Assembly: GCF_015706575.1 (NCBI RefSeq)
Contig: NW_024037065.1
Location: forward strand, 3,782,001-3,846,000
Length of the DNA: 64,000 bases
Direction of reading: 5' to 3'
Source of the DNA: Patiria miniata
Lineage: Eukaryota > Echinodermata > Asteroidea > Valvatida > Asterinidae
Below are positions 11,711 through 22,479 of the stretch, piece by piece; the stretch's first letter is position 1; each line of letters starts with the position of its first letter. The notes under the pieces were generated by a model, which was given only the letters and a program-made list of their open reading frames with translations, searched no databases and was not told where the DNA came from. The translations under genes were made by a program, and so were the position numbers.

Positions 11711-12433
11711 GCCCACATTATCGGAAAAGAAATTTTCTCCCGTTCGATGAAAAAGAAACCACTGTATATTTTCCCTCTAAACTTCGTCTGGTTCTTACGT
11801 ACCTCGTTTGACCGCTAGTAACGGTGGTTCAAATCCGTTCCGATTTTCCAAAAATAAGGACACATCGGCCAGTTCCTAAGAGCATTTCGTTTCGTGCCGT
11901 GGTTAGAAATAGTCAGAAACAGTGGGTCTGGGAACCAGAGTAATGACGCGTACCACCCTGTATTTATCGCATGTATTTATCCGACATGCAACAGCCGTCG
12001 AAGCGGGTCAGCAGACTGCTCGAGCGCCGAGCGTGCTGCACGCAGTCTGCTGACCCACCGCGACGGTGTTTGCGTGTCACAAAAATACCGGTGATAAATA
12101 CAGGGTGGCCAGTGATTGGCTGCCTCGTGTGCATGTGACTCCTCGCCGCGCCGCAACCGCGTACATGAATCACACGTCAGGTACCCATCATTACTCTGGT
12201 TCCCAGACCAACTGTTTCTGACTTTTTCTAACCACGGCACGAAACGTAATGCTCTTAGTATGAAAACGGCAGATTTTTCCTCATTTTTGGAAAATAGGGA
12301 TGGATTTGAATCAGTGTTGCTAGCGGTCAAACGAGGTATTATGTCAGTAAGAACCAGACGAAGTTTAGAGGGAAATATACAGTGGTTTCTTTTTCAATCG
12401 GATGGGAGAAAATGTCTTTTCCGATGATGTGGC
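11711..12433. mobile_element. Fold-back element of about 720 bp with palindromic core
   Basis: The left end (GCCCACATTATCGG) pairs with the right end (CCGATGATGTGGC). The arms stay complementary, with mismatches, through the AACCACTGTATATTTTCCC block to the centre, where GGGTCAGCAGACTGC (12005-12019) and GCAGTCTGCTGACCC (12042-12056) pair perfectly. There is no transposase. Target duplication is not resolved. Fifteen bases beyond the right end lies another small hairpin, TGGGGCTCC...GGAGCCCCA, near 12453-12475. Confidence 0.7.
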
Positions 12434-13127
12434 AAAACGCTAGGCCTAGCTATGGGGCTCCGCTCAGGAGCCCCAAATCTTTAGGGGTACTCGGCACCCA
12501 CATTCGTCCTCCTGCTTGCAACTACCAACTTGGCACTTTACTTCCTCAAGTTATGGTACCTGTACATGTATGTGACAGTCATGCTTCCATGTCATTGCAA
12601 AGTTTGCAATTGGCCAGCATCTCTTACGATTAAATTTGCGTTTGAGTTCCCAAAATGTAATTAGCACTGTTCGATCCGTACTTTATACACAAGAAGTTAT
12701 CCAAGAAAATACAAGCATGTGGAAAACAAGGATGAGTGGGAAGTGATGTAACTTTTTTTAAATTTTTTGTCCTAACATGAACTCAACTAATCATAGAATA
12801 TTTTGATTTTAGTATAAAAAGTCTTCACAGTTTTGTATCAAATACAAATTACACATTTGGTATAAACCTCTGTTACACATTCTGGACCAGAAAATAGACT
12901 TTTTAAAATAGCTTACAGTTCCATTAGAAGTAAGCAAGTTTTTCTTTTAAAATTACTGACCTCTCCTGAAACCAAATTACAGTTCAAGTATTATAGGTAA
13001 CATACATGTGTTGTATCTGTTTTGATCCTTCATGCACACCTGTTTTTGGCATTTAATTTGTAACTGACTACCAAAACCTACACTGTACGTTTGTCATAAC
13101 TTTATGTTATTATTGTTTTCCCACCAG

Positions 13128-14131
13128 GACATCAGACAGTAACGAAGATGACTAAAGTGAGTAAACAACGTTTTGTCTATTTTGCATTGGCTCTAGTAAT
13201 TTTCTAGTGGCGCTACATATATGACGATTGTTCACAAATGTTGCACACGTATGCACATTCATAATGACATTAATTGATTGACCGAATGATAATATCATAG
13301 GATAAAATCAGAGGACAACAGAAAGAACTTCATGTACGTGTATGGACAGTGCTTTTTTTTATATGAACTGTTATCTGTAGCTATGAAAAATAATGTCAGA
13401 AATAGTCAAATTAAGCAAGGAAAGACTGAACCATTCACTTACAAAACATCATTTTAAACACCAGTAGTAAAATGGGTTTTACAGGGTATTGTTTTTTGTA
13501 TTGAACTGATAGAAAAAAATTTCATACATAGATTTGAAAATGGCTGTTTTGCAAATAGTTCATTAGTTCTGCCCTGTTACTAGATAATAAGAAAAAAAGT
13601 CTTGCCTTACTTTGTGCCCAATATTCTGGCCTCTCTCACCATGGAGTTTAAATGGAAGTATCTTAATTTGATAAGTAATGTGATTCACTTACACCCGTAG
13701 ATGTCTTACAAGTAAATCACTTTGGACATATACTTGTGTCCAGTTAAACCTGTCCATGAACGGTTGGATAGTGTGCTTGCATGTACAGTAATGCTAAACC
13801 GTGTCAGCAAAATGTCAGTGTTAAAGATAAGCAGAATCCCTTTATAAGTGTGTTTTTAGCAATATTTCTTTGATGAGAAGTTTGAATTATTATTTTATGT
13901 TAACATTTGCATAGAGAAAAATGTAATCCTATATTCATATTATTTCAGGAATTTTTCGAATCAGTCGTCTTCTGGTTTATGTTTGTGGCTCTCATCCACA
14001 TGATTATTGCAACTGTGCTGTCTTTTCTGGGCTACTTCAGGATGAAAATCAAATATGAAGAGTTATCTGATACCTTTTGGAAGTTGCCAGTTCAGAGCAC
14101 AACGGTAGAGAACGAGTACACGTGGATATAA
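13128..14131 (+). CDS. Two-exon model: 63-residue single-pass membrane protein
   Basis: A short exon at 13128-13156 follows the acceptor TTTTCCCACCAG, carries ATGACTAAA and ends at the strong donor GTGAGT. After a 792-bp intron, a second exon at 13949-14131 follows TTCATATTATTTCAG and continues in phase 0 to a stop. The product would be MTK joined to EFFESVVFWFMF..., with one hydrophobic helix at about residues 7-33, then a charged tail ending NEYTWI. An AATAAA lies at 14437-14442. I do not recognise the family. The in-phase junction and good splice sites argue for a real gene; an unspliced form would start at 13907 with 14 extra residues. The promoter is not seen. Confidence 0.5.
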
Positions 14132-14240
14132 TATTGGCATACATGTAGAAAAGTAAGATTTTTTTGGGGGGGGGGGGAGACAATTGCTTAAAAGTATCTC
14201 GTCTGTGCATTCATTTAGAAGTTTTGTGAACACATACTTT

Positions 14241-14336
14241 TGGGAAGAGTTCCATAGACGGTCAATACTCAACAAAAGTCCCATGGGGTTTTGCAAGAGC
14301 ATCTAGCGTGTGGCGTCTGTGTATGGAACTCTTTCC
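14241..14336. repeat. Imperfect inverted repeat in the 3' region of the small gene
   Basis: GGAAGAGTTCCATAGACGG near 14241 pairs imperfectly with GGCGTCTGTGTATGGAACTC ending near 14333. A run of G (about 14165-14176) precedes it. It may be a small non-autonomous insertion or a hairpin in an untranslated region. Confidence 0.45.
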
Positions 14337-15316
14337 GTACTTTTTTTCCAAACTTTTTTTGAAGTTCATCTGAAACTTCAAATATATCTCCAAGTGAGTC
14401 ATTAGCATGTTGTTAACCAACCACAGGGGGTTCCATAATAAAATGATTTTTCTTTGTTAAAGGCATTATATTACAGTAACTTAGCCGGAGTTTACTGAAT
14501 TTGCATACAATGAAAAAAGTAACTTCCAATTTCCCCAAATAACTAAATTGACTGAAAGTATGTATTATTCCCAAATATTCAGAGAAATTGTTTCACTAGG
14601 TGTTATTCCATGTAAAAGAATTATGGAGTTTTGTGTCATTTTGAAATTGTTGTTAATTAAATGATTCAACATTTTCCTTGTTTAATTTCACAACATGTAT
14701 TGCTCTCCACTGTCTGTGTGTGGAATTCTTTCCTATGACAAACATGTAACTCGTAAACAAAACAAAACTGTCGGAATATGGGCATGGAATTGCATAAAAT
14801 CAGCAGTTAATCAGCACTTTGAAGTTTTGCAAACTCTTGTCGATAAACATACCAGGTGTTTACTTGTGCATTTAACAGTTGCTCATCCGCATCAAAGTAT
14901 GCTTTGGGAGTTTGTGAGTAATCACTTAATCACCACATTGAGGAGCACTTTGCATCAAAGCTGTTTAATGACTTTTGTTTAAAAGCTTGTTTAAAAGTCC
15001 ACACTGTTTAATCTTGTAAAAATAAGTTGATTGGTTGGATCGGTCCTGTTATGACTGACAGTTCGTGACCTAAGACATGATGACCTGTAAAACTAGAGGA
15101 ATGATATTTCCAGAATATCACAGAAAACTTTGTGTGCAAAAGTTATTGTATCTGTTGAAATCAAAAATGTGTCACTATCCATCCGTTATGAAATATTTTC
15201 TAGGATATAATCACAAGGATATGTCACAAGCAAGAAGAATTTAGTTTATTAGTGCAGACACTTTGCACTGTGTGGGGCGAAGAAATCACTATTTTTTATT
15301 TTTCTATGTTTCACAG

Positions 15317-16734
15317 CATGGAGGGGGGAGAAGACAGACCTTGTTTAGTGGCAGCATCTGAAGGTGCTGGTCCCTGTGGAGATTGCGTCCCTATGACAGA
15401 TGGAGACTCAGATGGCCCAGAGATCATACCCCTTCCAAGTGATCATTTCCGTTTGCTGAAATATAAATGCGTTGGTGAGTCTGATGTCCATCTCCGTGGT
15501 ACATGTATCTCAAATGATGGGGATTCCAAGAGCACTGAGGTGCCTACAGATGGTTGTGATGGCTGCAGCTCTGTAAGAGTAAATGACTCTGATGACTCGG
15601 AGTGGATTCCAGATATGAACACTGCAGAGGAAGCATGTAGCAGTGATGGGGATGACAATCTTGATGTTGATCCCGAGAGTGATGGGGGTGAGGCACACTC
15701 AGCAGGAAGCGGTGTGACAGTGATGCACACGTCCAATAACGATGGGCTTCGGTGTCGGAATAAATACCATTACTGTCTCTACTGTCATGAGTCCTATGCC
15801 AAACTGTCTCGTCACATGATGCAGGTTCACAGTACACAGAGCCGTGTCGCTCACATCATGAGCTTTGATGTAAAATCCAAGGAACGGAAGATCCGGTAGG
15901 ACTTAATCAGAAACGAAGGAGACCACATCCACAACTTAGATGTTCTTGAGAAACATGAGGGTGAAATAATTCCTGCAAAGCGTCCAGGCTCTTGGAAGGT
16001 GTCTGTCAGCGACTACTTGCCTTGCGAGTTCTGTCTTGGCTGGTACGTCCATAGTGACTTGTGGAAACACCAGAAGATCTGCGCAGCTTATACCACTAAG
16101 GACAAAAAGTGGAGGAAACTCCAAACAAGAAGTGCCATGTTGTTGCCGATGTCAGAGGAGTGCTCAGAGAGAATGAAGGCAAACGTGCTGTCCAAAATGA
16201 AACACGAAGACATCAGCTCCATTGTTCGAGGAGATCAGCTTATCTTGAAATTTGGCGAGCACCTCTACAAGAAACTTGGCCATGATTCCAGTCAGCACAC
16301 GTACATCAGTCAGAAGATGAGGGAACTGGCACGTTTGTTGCAAATCCTGAGAAAAGAAAAGTCAGCAAAGATGCACCTGCATGATTACGTACGGCCCAGG
16401 CAAGTTTACGCAATCATAGCTGGAGAGTTGCAGAATACTGCCCTGAAACGGGTCAGTATGGAATCCCATCACTTGCTCTGAAGTTGGGTCATTCTTTGCA
16501 TAGATGTGCTCTCATTTGCAAAGCTGAAGCTATCAAGATTGAAAACCGGACTGGTAGACAGGAAGCAGAAGAGTTCTAAGGTCTCACCGACTCAGATTGG
16601 TCCAGTGATGTGTCCAAGCATGCGCTAACCACTCTCTATGACAAGAAGAGGAACCAACAGCAATTGCTCCCCCTTGCAGAGGATGTCAGCAAGTTGCAGA
16701 AGCGCCTTCAGAATGTGGTTAAAGAAACCACCAG
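15317..16734 (+). pseudogene. 5' coding part: acidic region and zinc-finger-like motifs
   Basis: The first 145 residues are rich in Asp, Glu, Ser and Gly (runs such as NDSDDSEWIPDMNTAEEACS), as in transcription regulators. A C2H2-like motif, YCLYCHESYAKLSRHMMQVH, follows at about residues 150-172. After the stop at 15897-15899 the same frame continues with a second finger-like motif, PCEFCLGWYVHSDLWKHQ, and a helical region. A frame change near 16,450 leads to a stretch with PSLALKLGHSLHRCALICK and a second stop at 16577-16579. The reading then runs to KLQKRLQNVVKETT at the Polinton edge. An upstream untranslated exon is implied by the acceptor at 15315-15316. Confidence 0.7.
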
Positions 16735-16909
16735 AGTAGGGGAGAAGGGCGGATACCAGACTTTGCCATAGGTCTGGGGGTAGTACAGGGCCAATGGGGA
16801 GAGGGGCAGGTACCAGACTTTACCCCTCTCCCTTTCCCCCACCCACTGGCCACGCCCCGCCCCTTGATCTCTCCCAATGATTTCCCTCCCCCTCCCAATA
16901 ATCTCCCTC
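16735..16909 (+). repeat. Polinton left terminal inverted repeat
   Basis: These 175 bp match the reverse complement of 33221-33395 without a difference. Composition is rich in runs of C and G (GGGGAGAAGGGCGG, CCCCTCTCCC). Weaker similarity continues to about 16930, where the left arm lacks a short stretch present on the right. In protein-primed replication the repeat end is the origin where the polymerase starts. Confidence 0.95.
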
Positions 16910-17061
16910 CCAATATCTCAGTCTCAGCCCCAAGCCAAAACCGGGGCTCAATATCTCTCGTCTTGAAGATCTCCCTCACCAGCCGGTGAGTCTGATTGCT
17001 TATAAATCCAAAAGTCTGACCTCTTTAAAAAAATTAAAAAAAATTATATTGATATATATAA

Positions 17062-20000
17062 ATGATGAGTATGATCAAGCCAATCGTTAAGGGATTTTCT
17101 AGATGGAATAAAGCCACGCTGCGCGATTACGTCCAGCGATATAATATACCGTACGATCAAAATGTTGCTCTTACGCGTAAAGTCTACATCAACGGGATAA
17201 AAAAATACGAAGCTCAATTTAGAAACTTGAGGAAAAAGAAGCTACATGAGCTCAAACAGATTGTAGACGATTATGATCTAGAATATAACCCGTCGGGTTA
17301 TAAGGGTCGATTTTTGAAAAAAGATTTACTCTCGGCGATTCAAAACTCTAGGCAACCCGAGTATTTTCAAGAGGCTGAGTTTAGAGCGACGAGGAGATTT
17401 AGAAATAACTTTAGAAACTGGGAACTGATTCCTAGACTTTTTAACGACGATTTAGTCAAGTTTTTTGATACGCACAAAGATCAAATTGTAAATAAAATCA
17501 AGTCAGAATTGAGAGAGCTGAGAGGTTTAAAAATGGAGCTCACAATCAAAATAAAATACGAAAAAACCAAACCCGATGGTACGATCGAAACGATCGAAGC
17601 TACACATTTTACCGATCAGAGAGTCGTTTTAAATCAAAGTCAAATAAAACAGGTTTTAAAAGAAGACATCGACCAGATATTTAAAAAGGATGAAAGGTAT
17701 ACGAATCAAGGATCGGGTTGGGTTTTAAAAAAGATAATGGCGTTGTATATCAACATCAACAGGTTTAACCCTGTGAGAGGTAGTTCTTATATTGACCTAC
17801 CAAAATGTATCAAACAGAAAACGGCGATGATTAACATTAAAAACAAAGACGACGAGTGTTTGAGATGGTGTTTGAGAGCTGCTCTTGGGTTGTATACGGA
17901 TAAAGTAAAAAATAACATAAAAAACGATCCTAAATATAAAATTCATAAAGAAGAACCTGTTGTATACACCAAAGACGACGGACTCAAATTTAAAGGCGTA
18001 GACTTTCCAACACCGATCGACCAGATACCAAAGATAGAAAGACAAAATAATTTAACGATAAACGTATACGGTTATGAGGGGGAAATATATCCGTTATACG
18101 TGTCTAAAAACTACAAACCAGAGTCACGACCTATCGATCTGTTTTTGTTTTCTGAGGGCGACAAGCATCACTACTGCTGGATAAATAACTTTTCGAGATT
18201 GATTCACAACGTTACAAAAGATAAAAGTAAGAAATATTTTTGTCGAAGGTGCCTGAGTCATTATAGAACGCAAGTAAAATTAGATAGACACATGGCCGAT
18301 TGTAACGGTATAGATACACATCCGTCAAAGATTGTATTTCCTACCGCTAAGCAAAAATATGTAAATAACGAGTGGATAGTCGACGAAAACGATGTGCCAA
18401 CATTAGAATTTAAAAACTACAGGTTTAAACAAAAAGCACCGTTTGTAGTTTACGCCGACTTTGAATCGATATTAGAAAAAAACTCGGACGATAAAAAGAA
18501 CAACACGCAAAAGACAAACATTCACAAAGCTAGCGGTTACTCGTTGGTAGTAGTTAGATGCGACGGCACCAATGCGTATCAAGAGACTTATAGAGGTAAA
18601 GATGCTGTATCAAAGTTTGTAAATAAAATGTTAAAAATACAAAGCGACATAAATTGCATATTTAAAAAACCCCAACCCATGAAATTTAATGAGCGAGCTA
18701 AAGAACATCATGATACAACAAACACGTGTTGGATTTGCGAGAAACCAATTTATCCCAATTACTCGAGCAACTGTCAGTGCCAGAAACCCCAAAAACCAAA
18801 AACAGAAAAACAAATAAAAGAACATCAGTACGAAAACAAAAATGGATTTACAGAGTCTAAATGCCTCGAATGCAAAAAGAAAATCAACAAATTTAGAAAG
18901 GTGAGAGATCACTGCCACGTCACGGGTAGATATAGAGGTACCGCGCACGCCTACTGCAATCTAAAATTACAAGTTAAACCAGGTTTTACCCCCATACCAG
19001 TCGTCTTTCACAATCTGCAAAATTACGACGCTCACTTGATCATGCAGAGTATTTCAGAGTACGATGAAAAGGAAATACAAGTTATCGCTAGAAATTCAGA
19101 AAAGTATATTTCGTTTTCGATCGGAAATATGCGATTTATAGACTCGTTTAATTTTATGGCGTCTTCGTTGGATAGATTATCTAAAGCTTGTCCGAGAGAG
19201 TCGTTTAAACTACTCAGAGAACATTTTAATCGTCAAAATATCGACTCGTTGTTACAAAAAGGAGTTTATCCGTATGAATACATGGACTCGTTTGACAGAT
19301 TTCAAGAGACCAGCCTACCCCCCATCGAACAATTTTACAGCAGCCTAAAAGACGAAAATATATCGCGAGAGGACTACGACAGAGCTAAACTGACGTGGAA
19401 CGAGTTTAAAGTTAAAAACATGGGGGAATATCACGATTTGTACGTCACTACCGATACGTTATTACTGGCATGCGTATTTGAAAACTTTAGGAAAACGTGC
19501 ATTACAAACTACGCGTTAGATCCGGCTAATTACTATACAGCACCAGGATTGTCGTGGGATGCCTTGTTAAAACACTCGGAAATTAAACTCGAACTATTGC
19601 AAGACGTAGACAAACATTTATTTTTTGAAAAAGCAAAAAGAGGTGGTATCTCAAGCGTGGGTGGTATGAGATACCACAAAGCCAACAACAAATACCTACC
19701 CGACCATAATCCAAACGAGCCGTCGAGTTACATCACCTACCTCGATGCAAACAATCTGTACGGCTGGGCCATGAGTCAATACCTGCCGTACAAAGACTTT
19801 AAATGGGCGTCTACAAAAACGTTTACCGAGTCTAAGATATTATCTCTCAGGAAAACGTCAAACACCGGTTACTGCTTTGAAGTAGACCTCGATTACCCGG
19901 ATAATCTCCACGACCTGCACAACGATTATCCCCTAGCGCCAGAAAATATCGTCATACCAAAAGAATGGATGTCTGATTATCAAAACGAGTTATTGGATAC

Positions 20001-21033
20001 CGAACCTAGTAGCAACGTGCAAAAATTAACGTGTACCCTTAATCCTAAACAAAAATATGTTTTGCACTACGTCACGTTGCAGTTGTATCTCAAACTCGGC
20101 TTGAAACTTAAAAAGGTACATCGAGTGTTGCAATTTAAACAAGCGCCTTGGATGGCATCTTACATAGACAAAAACACGCAACTCCGAACAAAAGCGACCT
20201 CTGATTTTGAGAAAGACTTTTTTAAACTGATGAATAACAGCGTGTTTGGTAAGACGATGGAAAACGTCAGAAACCGGATTGACGGTTACCTGCTCAGAGA
20301 CAATAACGATGACGATCGAGATAAATACCAAAAAATTATACAGAAACCGAGCTACAAAACGACGACGTCATTTTCAGAATGCAAATTGTCATTTGTCGAA
20401 AAGTACAAGACTAAAACCGTGTTAAACAAACCAATCTATTGCGGAGTGAGTATCTTGGATCTATCTAAGACGCTGATGTACGATTTTTATTACAACCATT
20501 TGAAAGACAAGTACAAAGAGAAAATCAGGTTGATGTACACAGATACGGACAGTTTGGTACTCGTAGTGCACACTGACGACGTGTACAAAGATATGCAGCA
20601 AAACGGGCAACAATACGACCTTTCGAATTATCCGACGGATCATCCTTTGTACGACCCAACCAATAAGAAAGTGATCGGTAAATTTAAAGACGAGTTTGGA
20701 GGTAAAATAGTCAAAGAAGTTGTTTGTATAAGACCTAAAATGTACTCCATTTTAACCGCTGACATCAACCTGAAAAAAGCCAAGGGTGTCACAAAATCGG
20801 TTACCTCTAAGAAATTAAAACACCGACACTATTACGACTGCATCTTAAACAAGAAATCTCATTATGAAACCATGACTCACATTAGATCGGAAAATCACAT
20901 CCTTTACACCGTATCTCTAAATAAACTATCGTTGAGTCCGTTGGACACAAAGAGGTACATTTTACCGGATGGTATAAACACGCTGGCTTTTGGTCACTAC
21001 GGCGGTAATTGCGTGTCCTCGGGTACGACTTGA
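17062..21033 (+). CDS. PolB: Protein-primed family B DNA polymerase
   Basis: This 1323-residue protein copies the element. Visible in order: N-terminal helical region with SAP-like leucine pattern (about 20-110); a C2H2-type finger (CRRCLSHYRTQVKLDRHM, about 394-414); exonuclease motif I YADFES near residue 466; an endonuclease-VII-like Cys/His segment (CLECKKK...DHCHVTGRYRG...YC, about 598-635); exonuclease motif II HNLQNYDAH; polymerase motif A YLDANNLYGWAM (Asp 895); motif B KLMNNSVFGKTMEN (about 1055); motif C YTDTDS (Asp 1161, 1163). Length is typical of Polinton polymerases. The start follows an AT-rich TATATATAA directly. The 3' end overlaps the oppositely oriented integrase by 37 bp. 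It looks whole. Confidence 0.97.
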   Translation: MMSMIKPIVKGFSRWNKATLRDYVQRYNIPYDQNVALTRKVYINGIKKYEAQFRNLRKKKLHELKQIVDDYDLEYNPSGYKGRFLKKDLLSAIQNSRQPEYFQEAEFRATRRFRNNFRNWELIPRLFNDDLVKFFDTHKDQIVNKIKSELRELRGLKMELTIKIKYEKTKPDGTIETIEATHFTDQRVVLNQSQIKQVLKEDIDQIFKKDERYTNQGSGWVLKKIMALYININRFNPVRGSSYIDLPKCIKQKTAMINIKNKDDECLRWCLRAALGLYTDKVKNNIKNDPKYKIHKEEPVVYTKDDGLKFKGVDFPTPIDQIPKIERQNNLTINVYGYEGEIYPLYVSKNYKPESRPIDLFLFSEGDKHHYCWINNFSRLIHNVTKDKSKKYFCRRCLSHYRTQVKLDRHMADCNGIDTHPSKIVFPTAKQKYVNNEWIVDENDVPTLEFKNYRFKQKAPFVVYADFESILEKNSDDKKNNTQKTNIHKASGYSLVVVRCDGTNAYQETYRGKDAVSKFVNKMLKIQSDINCIFKKPQPMKFNERAKEHHDTTNTCWICEKPIYPNYSSNCQCQKPQKPKTEKQIKEHQYENKNGFTESKCLECKKKINKFRKVRDHCHVTGRYRGTAHAYCNLKLQVKPGFTPIPVVFHNLQNYDAHLIMQSISEYDEKEIQVIARNSEKYISFSIGNMRFIDSFNFMASSLDRLSKACPRESFKLLREHFNRQNIDSLLQKGVYPYEYMDSFDRFQETSLPPIEQFYSSLKDENISREDYDRAKLTWNEFKVKNMGEYHDLYVTTDTLLLACVFENFRKTCITNYALDPANYYTAPGLSWDALLKHSEIKLELLQDVDKHLFFEKAKRGGISSVGGMRYHKANNKYLPDHNPNEPSSYITYLDANNLYGWAMSQYLPYKDFKWASTKTFTESKILSLRKTSNTGYCFEVDLDYPDNLHDLHNDYPLAPENIVIPKEWMSDYQNELLDTEPSSNVQKLTCTLNPKQKYVLHYVTLQLYLKLGLKLKKVHRVLQFKQAPWMASYIDKNTQLRTKATSDFEKDFFKLMNNSVFGKTMENVRNRIDGYLLRDNNDDDRDKYQKIIQKPSYKTTTSFSECKLSFVEKYKTKTVLNKPIYCGVSILDLSKTLMYDFYYNHLKDKYKEKIRLMYTDTDSLVLVVHTDDVYKDMQQNGQQYDLSNYPTDHPLYDPTNKKVIGKFKDEFGGKIVKEVVCIRPKMYSILTADINLKKAKGVTKSVTSKKLKHRHYYDCILNKKSHYETMTHIRSENHILYTVSLNKLSLSPLDTKRYILPDGINTLAFGHYGGNCVSSGTT

Positions 21034-21994
21034 AGCTCTTGTCTCACAAAACTCCTTTTTGGGCCGTTTTGAAGGTAATAAAGAGTAGGACCCGTCGTGA
21101 CTTTTTTACCGTTAATCATTTTAAATTGACTCGTTCTTTTTTCCACGTTGAAGATGTCTACGCTCCAAATGGGGTCCGTGGCTCTTCTCGAGGTTCCACC
21201 CTCTTGCTCGCCCGGGTAATATAAATATCTAACCATAGCATCTTGCGGTAATTGTTGCTCTTTTGTTTTAACGGGGTTAGCCGGCGATTGCCGGACCTGT
21301 TCTAGTTTAACCGCCTCTGACGGTGCTTTAGCTATTAATCTCGTCGTTTCATCGTTTATAGCTTTGATCACGCTGGGTAATCGCTCGACCCATTGCGTGT
21401 TTCTACTCTCGGGATTTAACATTTCTTGAGCGTACTGATGACCAAACAGTCTCTCGGCTAGCGTTCGATTAAATCTTTCTACGATACCCTGCGATCGGTG
21501 GTTTCCTGGTTCACCTACGATAATCTCGACGTTTTTTGAGGTCATCCATTTTTTAAATGCGCCTTTAAATTCGGTACCGGCGTCTACTCTCAACGTTTTA
21601 GGGTAACTCAAAGGAGATCTCGCGTAAATCTTGACGATAGCATCTTGGGTGGAATCCGCCGTTTTAGAAACCAAAGGTTCTGCTTCGTGGTATCGACTCG
21701 CTACGTCGACAACCGTCAAAGCGTATTTATAAGTCTTGCGTTTTACTTTATCCCAGGGTAGGTATAGCACATCCATTTGGTGAAAATCGTTTGGTGTTTC
21801 AAACTCTTGCGATGTACTCGTAGGTCTGGGTACATACGCGGACCCGGTAGATAAATTTGCCAGATCGCTTGTTTTTTAAGCCAATCTCTGATTACCTTTT
21901 TATCGATTTTTGTTTTATCGTGTAAATGGTCGACGGCGCTTTCACCTCTCCAATAACCACTCGGGCTATAATACAGTTTAGATAATGTTTGCAT
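20997..21994 (-). pseudogene. INT: Polinton integrase (retroviral-type DDE)
   Basis: On the minus strand the N-terminal part has SKLYYSPSGYWRGESAV and VIRDWLKKQAIWQIYLP, the Polinton form of the leader before the core. The catalytic core shows Asp in MDVLYLPWDKV, Asp in LRVDAGTEFKG and Glu in HRSQGIVERFNRTLAERLF, the D,D-E triad of retroviral and Ginger-type integrases. A basic C-terminal region follows (VRYLYYPGEQEGG to FVRQELQVVP). It would insert the element. It appears broken about once. It converges with and slightly overlaps the polymerase gene. An AT-rich motif TTTTATATTAAA at 21999-22010 precedes its start. Confidence 0.9.
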
Positions 21995-22028
21995 ATTATT
22001 TAATATAAAAGACGTTTATAATAATAAT

Positions 22029-22457
22029 ATGTCTGGCTTTGTTATGATGGTTGGAGGCGCGATCGTCAACGCTTTAGCTTTTACGGGTTCAAACTTTTTA
22101 TTTTCAAGTCTGAAACAGAGTGATGCCGACGAGGAGCGTAAGAGACACGATTTAGCGATAGAACAACTCTCGGCCGCCAAAGATAAGTGGCAACGAGAAC
22201 GAACGAAATATCTAGATTTTCTCAACGAACGTATCAGAAAACAAAATGTCTCTAAAGAAACATTTTCCAACGTAGACCGAGCGTTGCGTTACTACAACGA
22301 GGTGAGTGGACAATCTACCAAACTACCCGTAGGACTGCAACGCGAACCCAAACTCGAAGATTTTTACGAGCCTAGCGACCAACAAATAGAAAGAGAACTG
22401 GTGTTTATCGCGGGAGGAACGCCTTTGGTGGGTTTCTTGGCTTATAGATATCTTTAA
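22029..22457 (+). CDS. Polinton 142-residue membrane/coiled-coil protein, function unknown
   Basis: A hydrophobic N-terminus (GFVMMVGGAIVNALAFTGSNFLF, about 3-26) is followed by a strongly charged helix (about 33-75, RKRHDLAIEQLSAAKDKWQRE) and a second hydrophobic stretch at the end (VFIAGGTPLVGFLAY). I recall similar proteins in invertebrate Polintons without a known role; a virion membrane or scaffold function is a guess. It starts 34 bp from the divergent integrase start, sharing a short intergenic promoter region, and lies 22 bp upstream of the major capsid gene. Confidence 0.85.
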   Translation: MSGFVMMVGGAIVNALAFTGSNFLFSSLKQSDADEERKRHDLAIEQLSAAKDKWQRERTKYLDFLNERIRKQNVSKETFSNVDRALRYYNEVSGQSTKLPVGLQREPKLEDFYEPSDQQIERELVFIAGGTPLVGFLAYRYL

Positions 22458-22479
22458 ATTTAAAACTCGTATAAATAAA

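Noticed and set aside
18631-18948. Minus-strand frames within the polymerase gene as separate genes
   Set aside because: They are antisense shadows of the polymerase coding sequence with Phe/Val-rich translations typical of reversed AT-rich codons.
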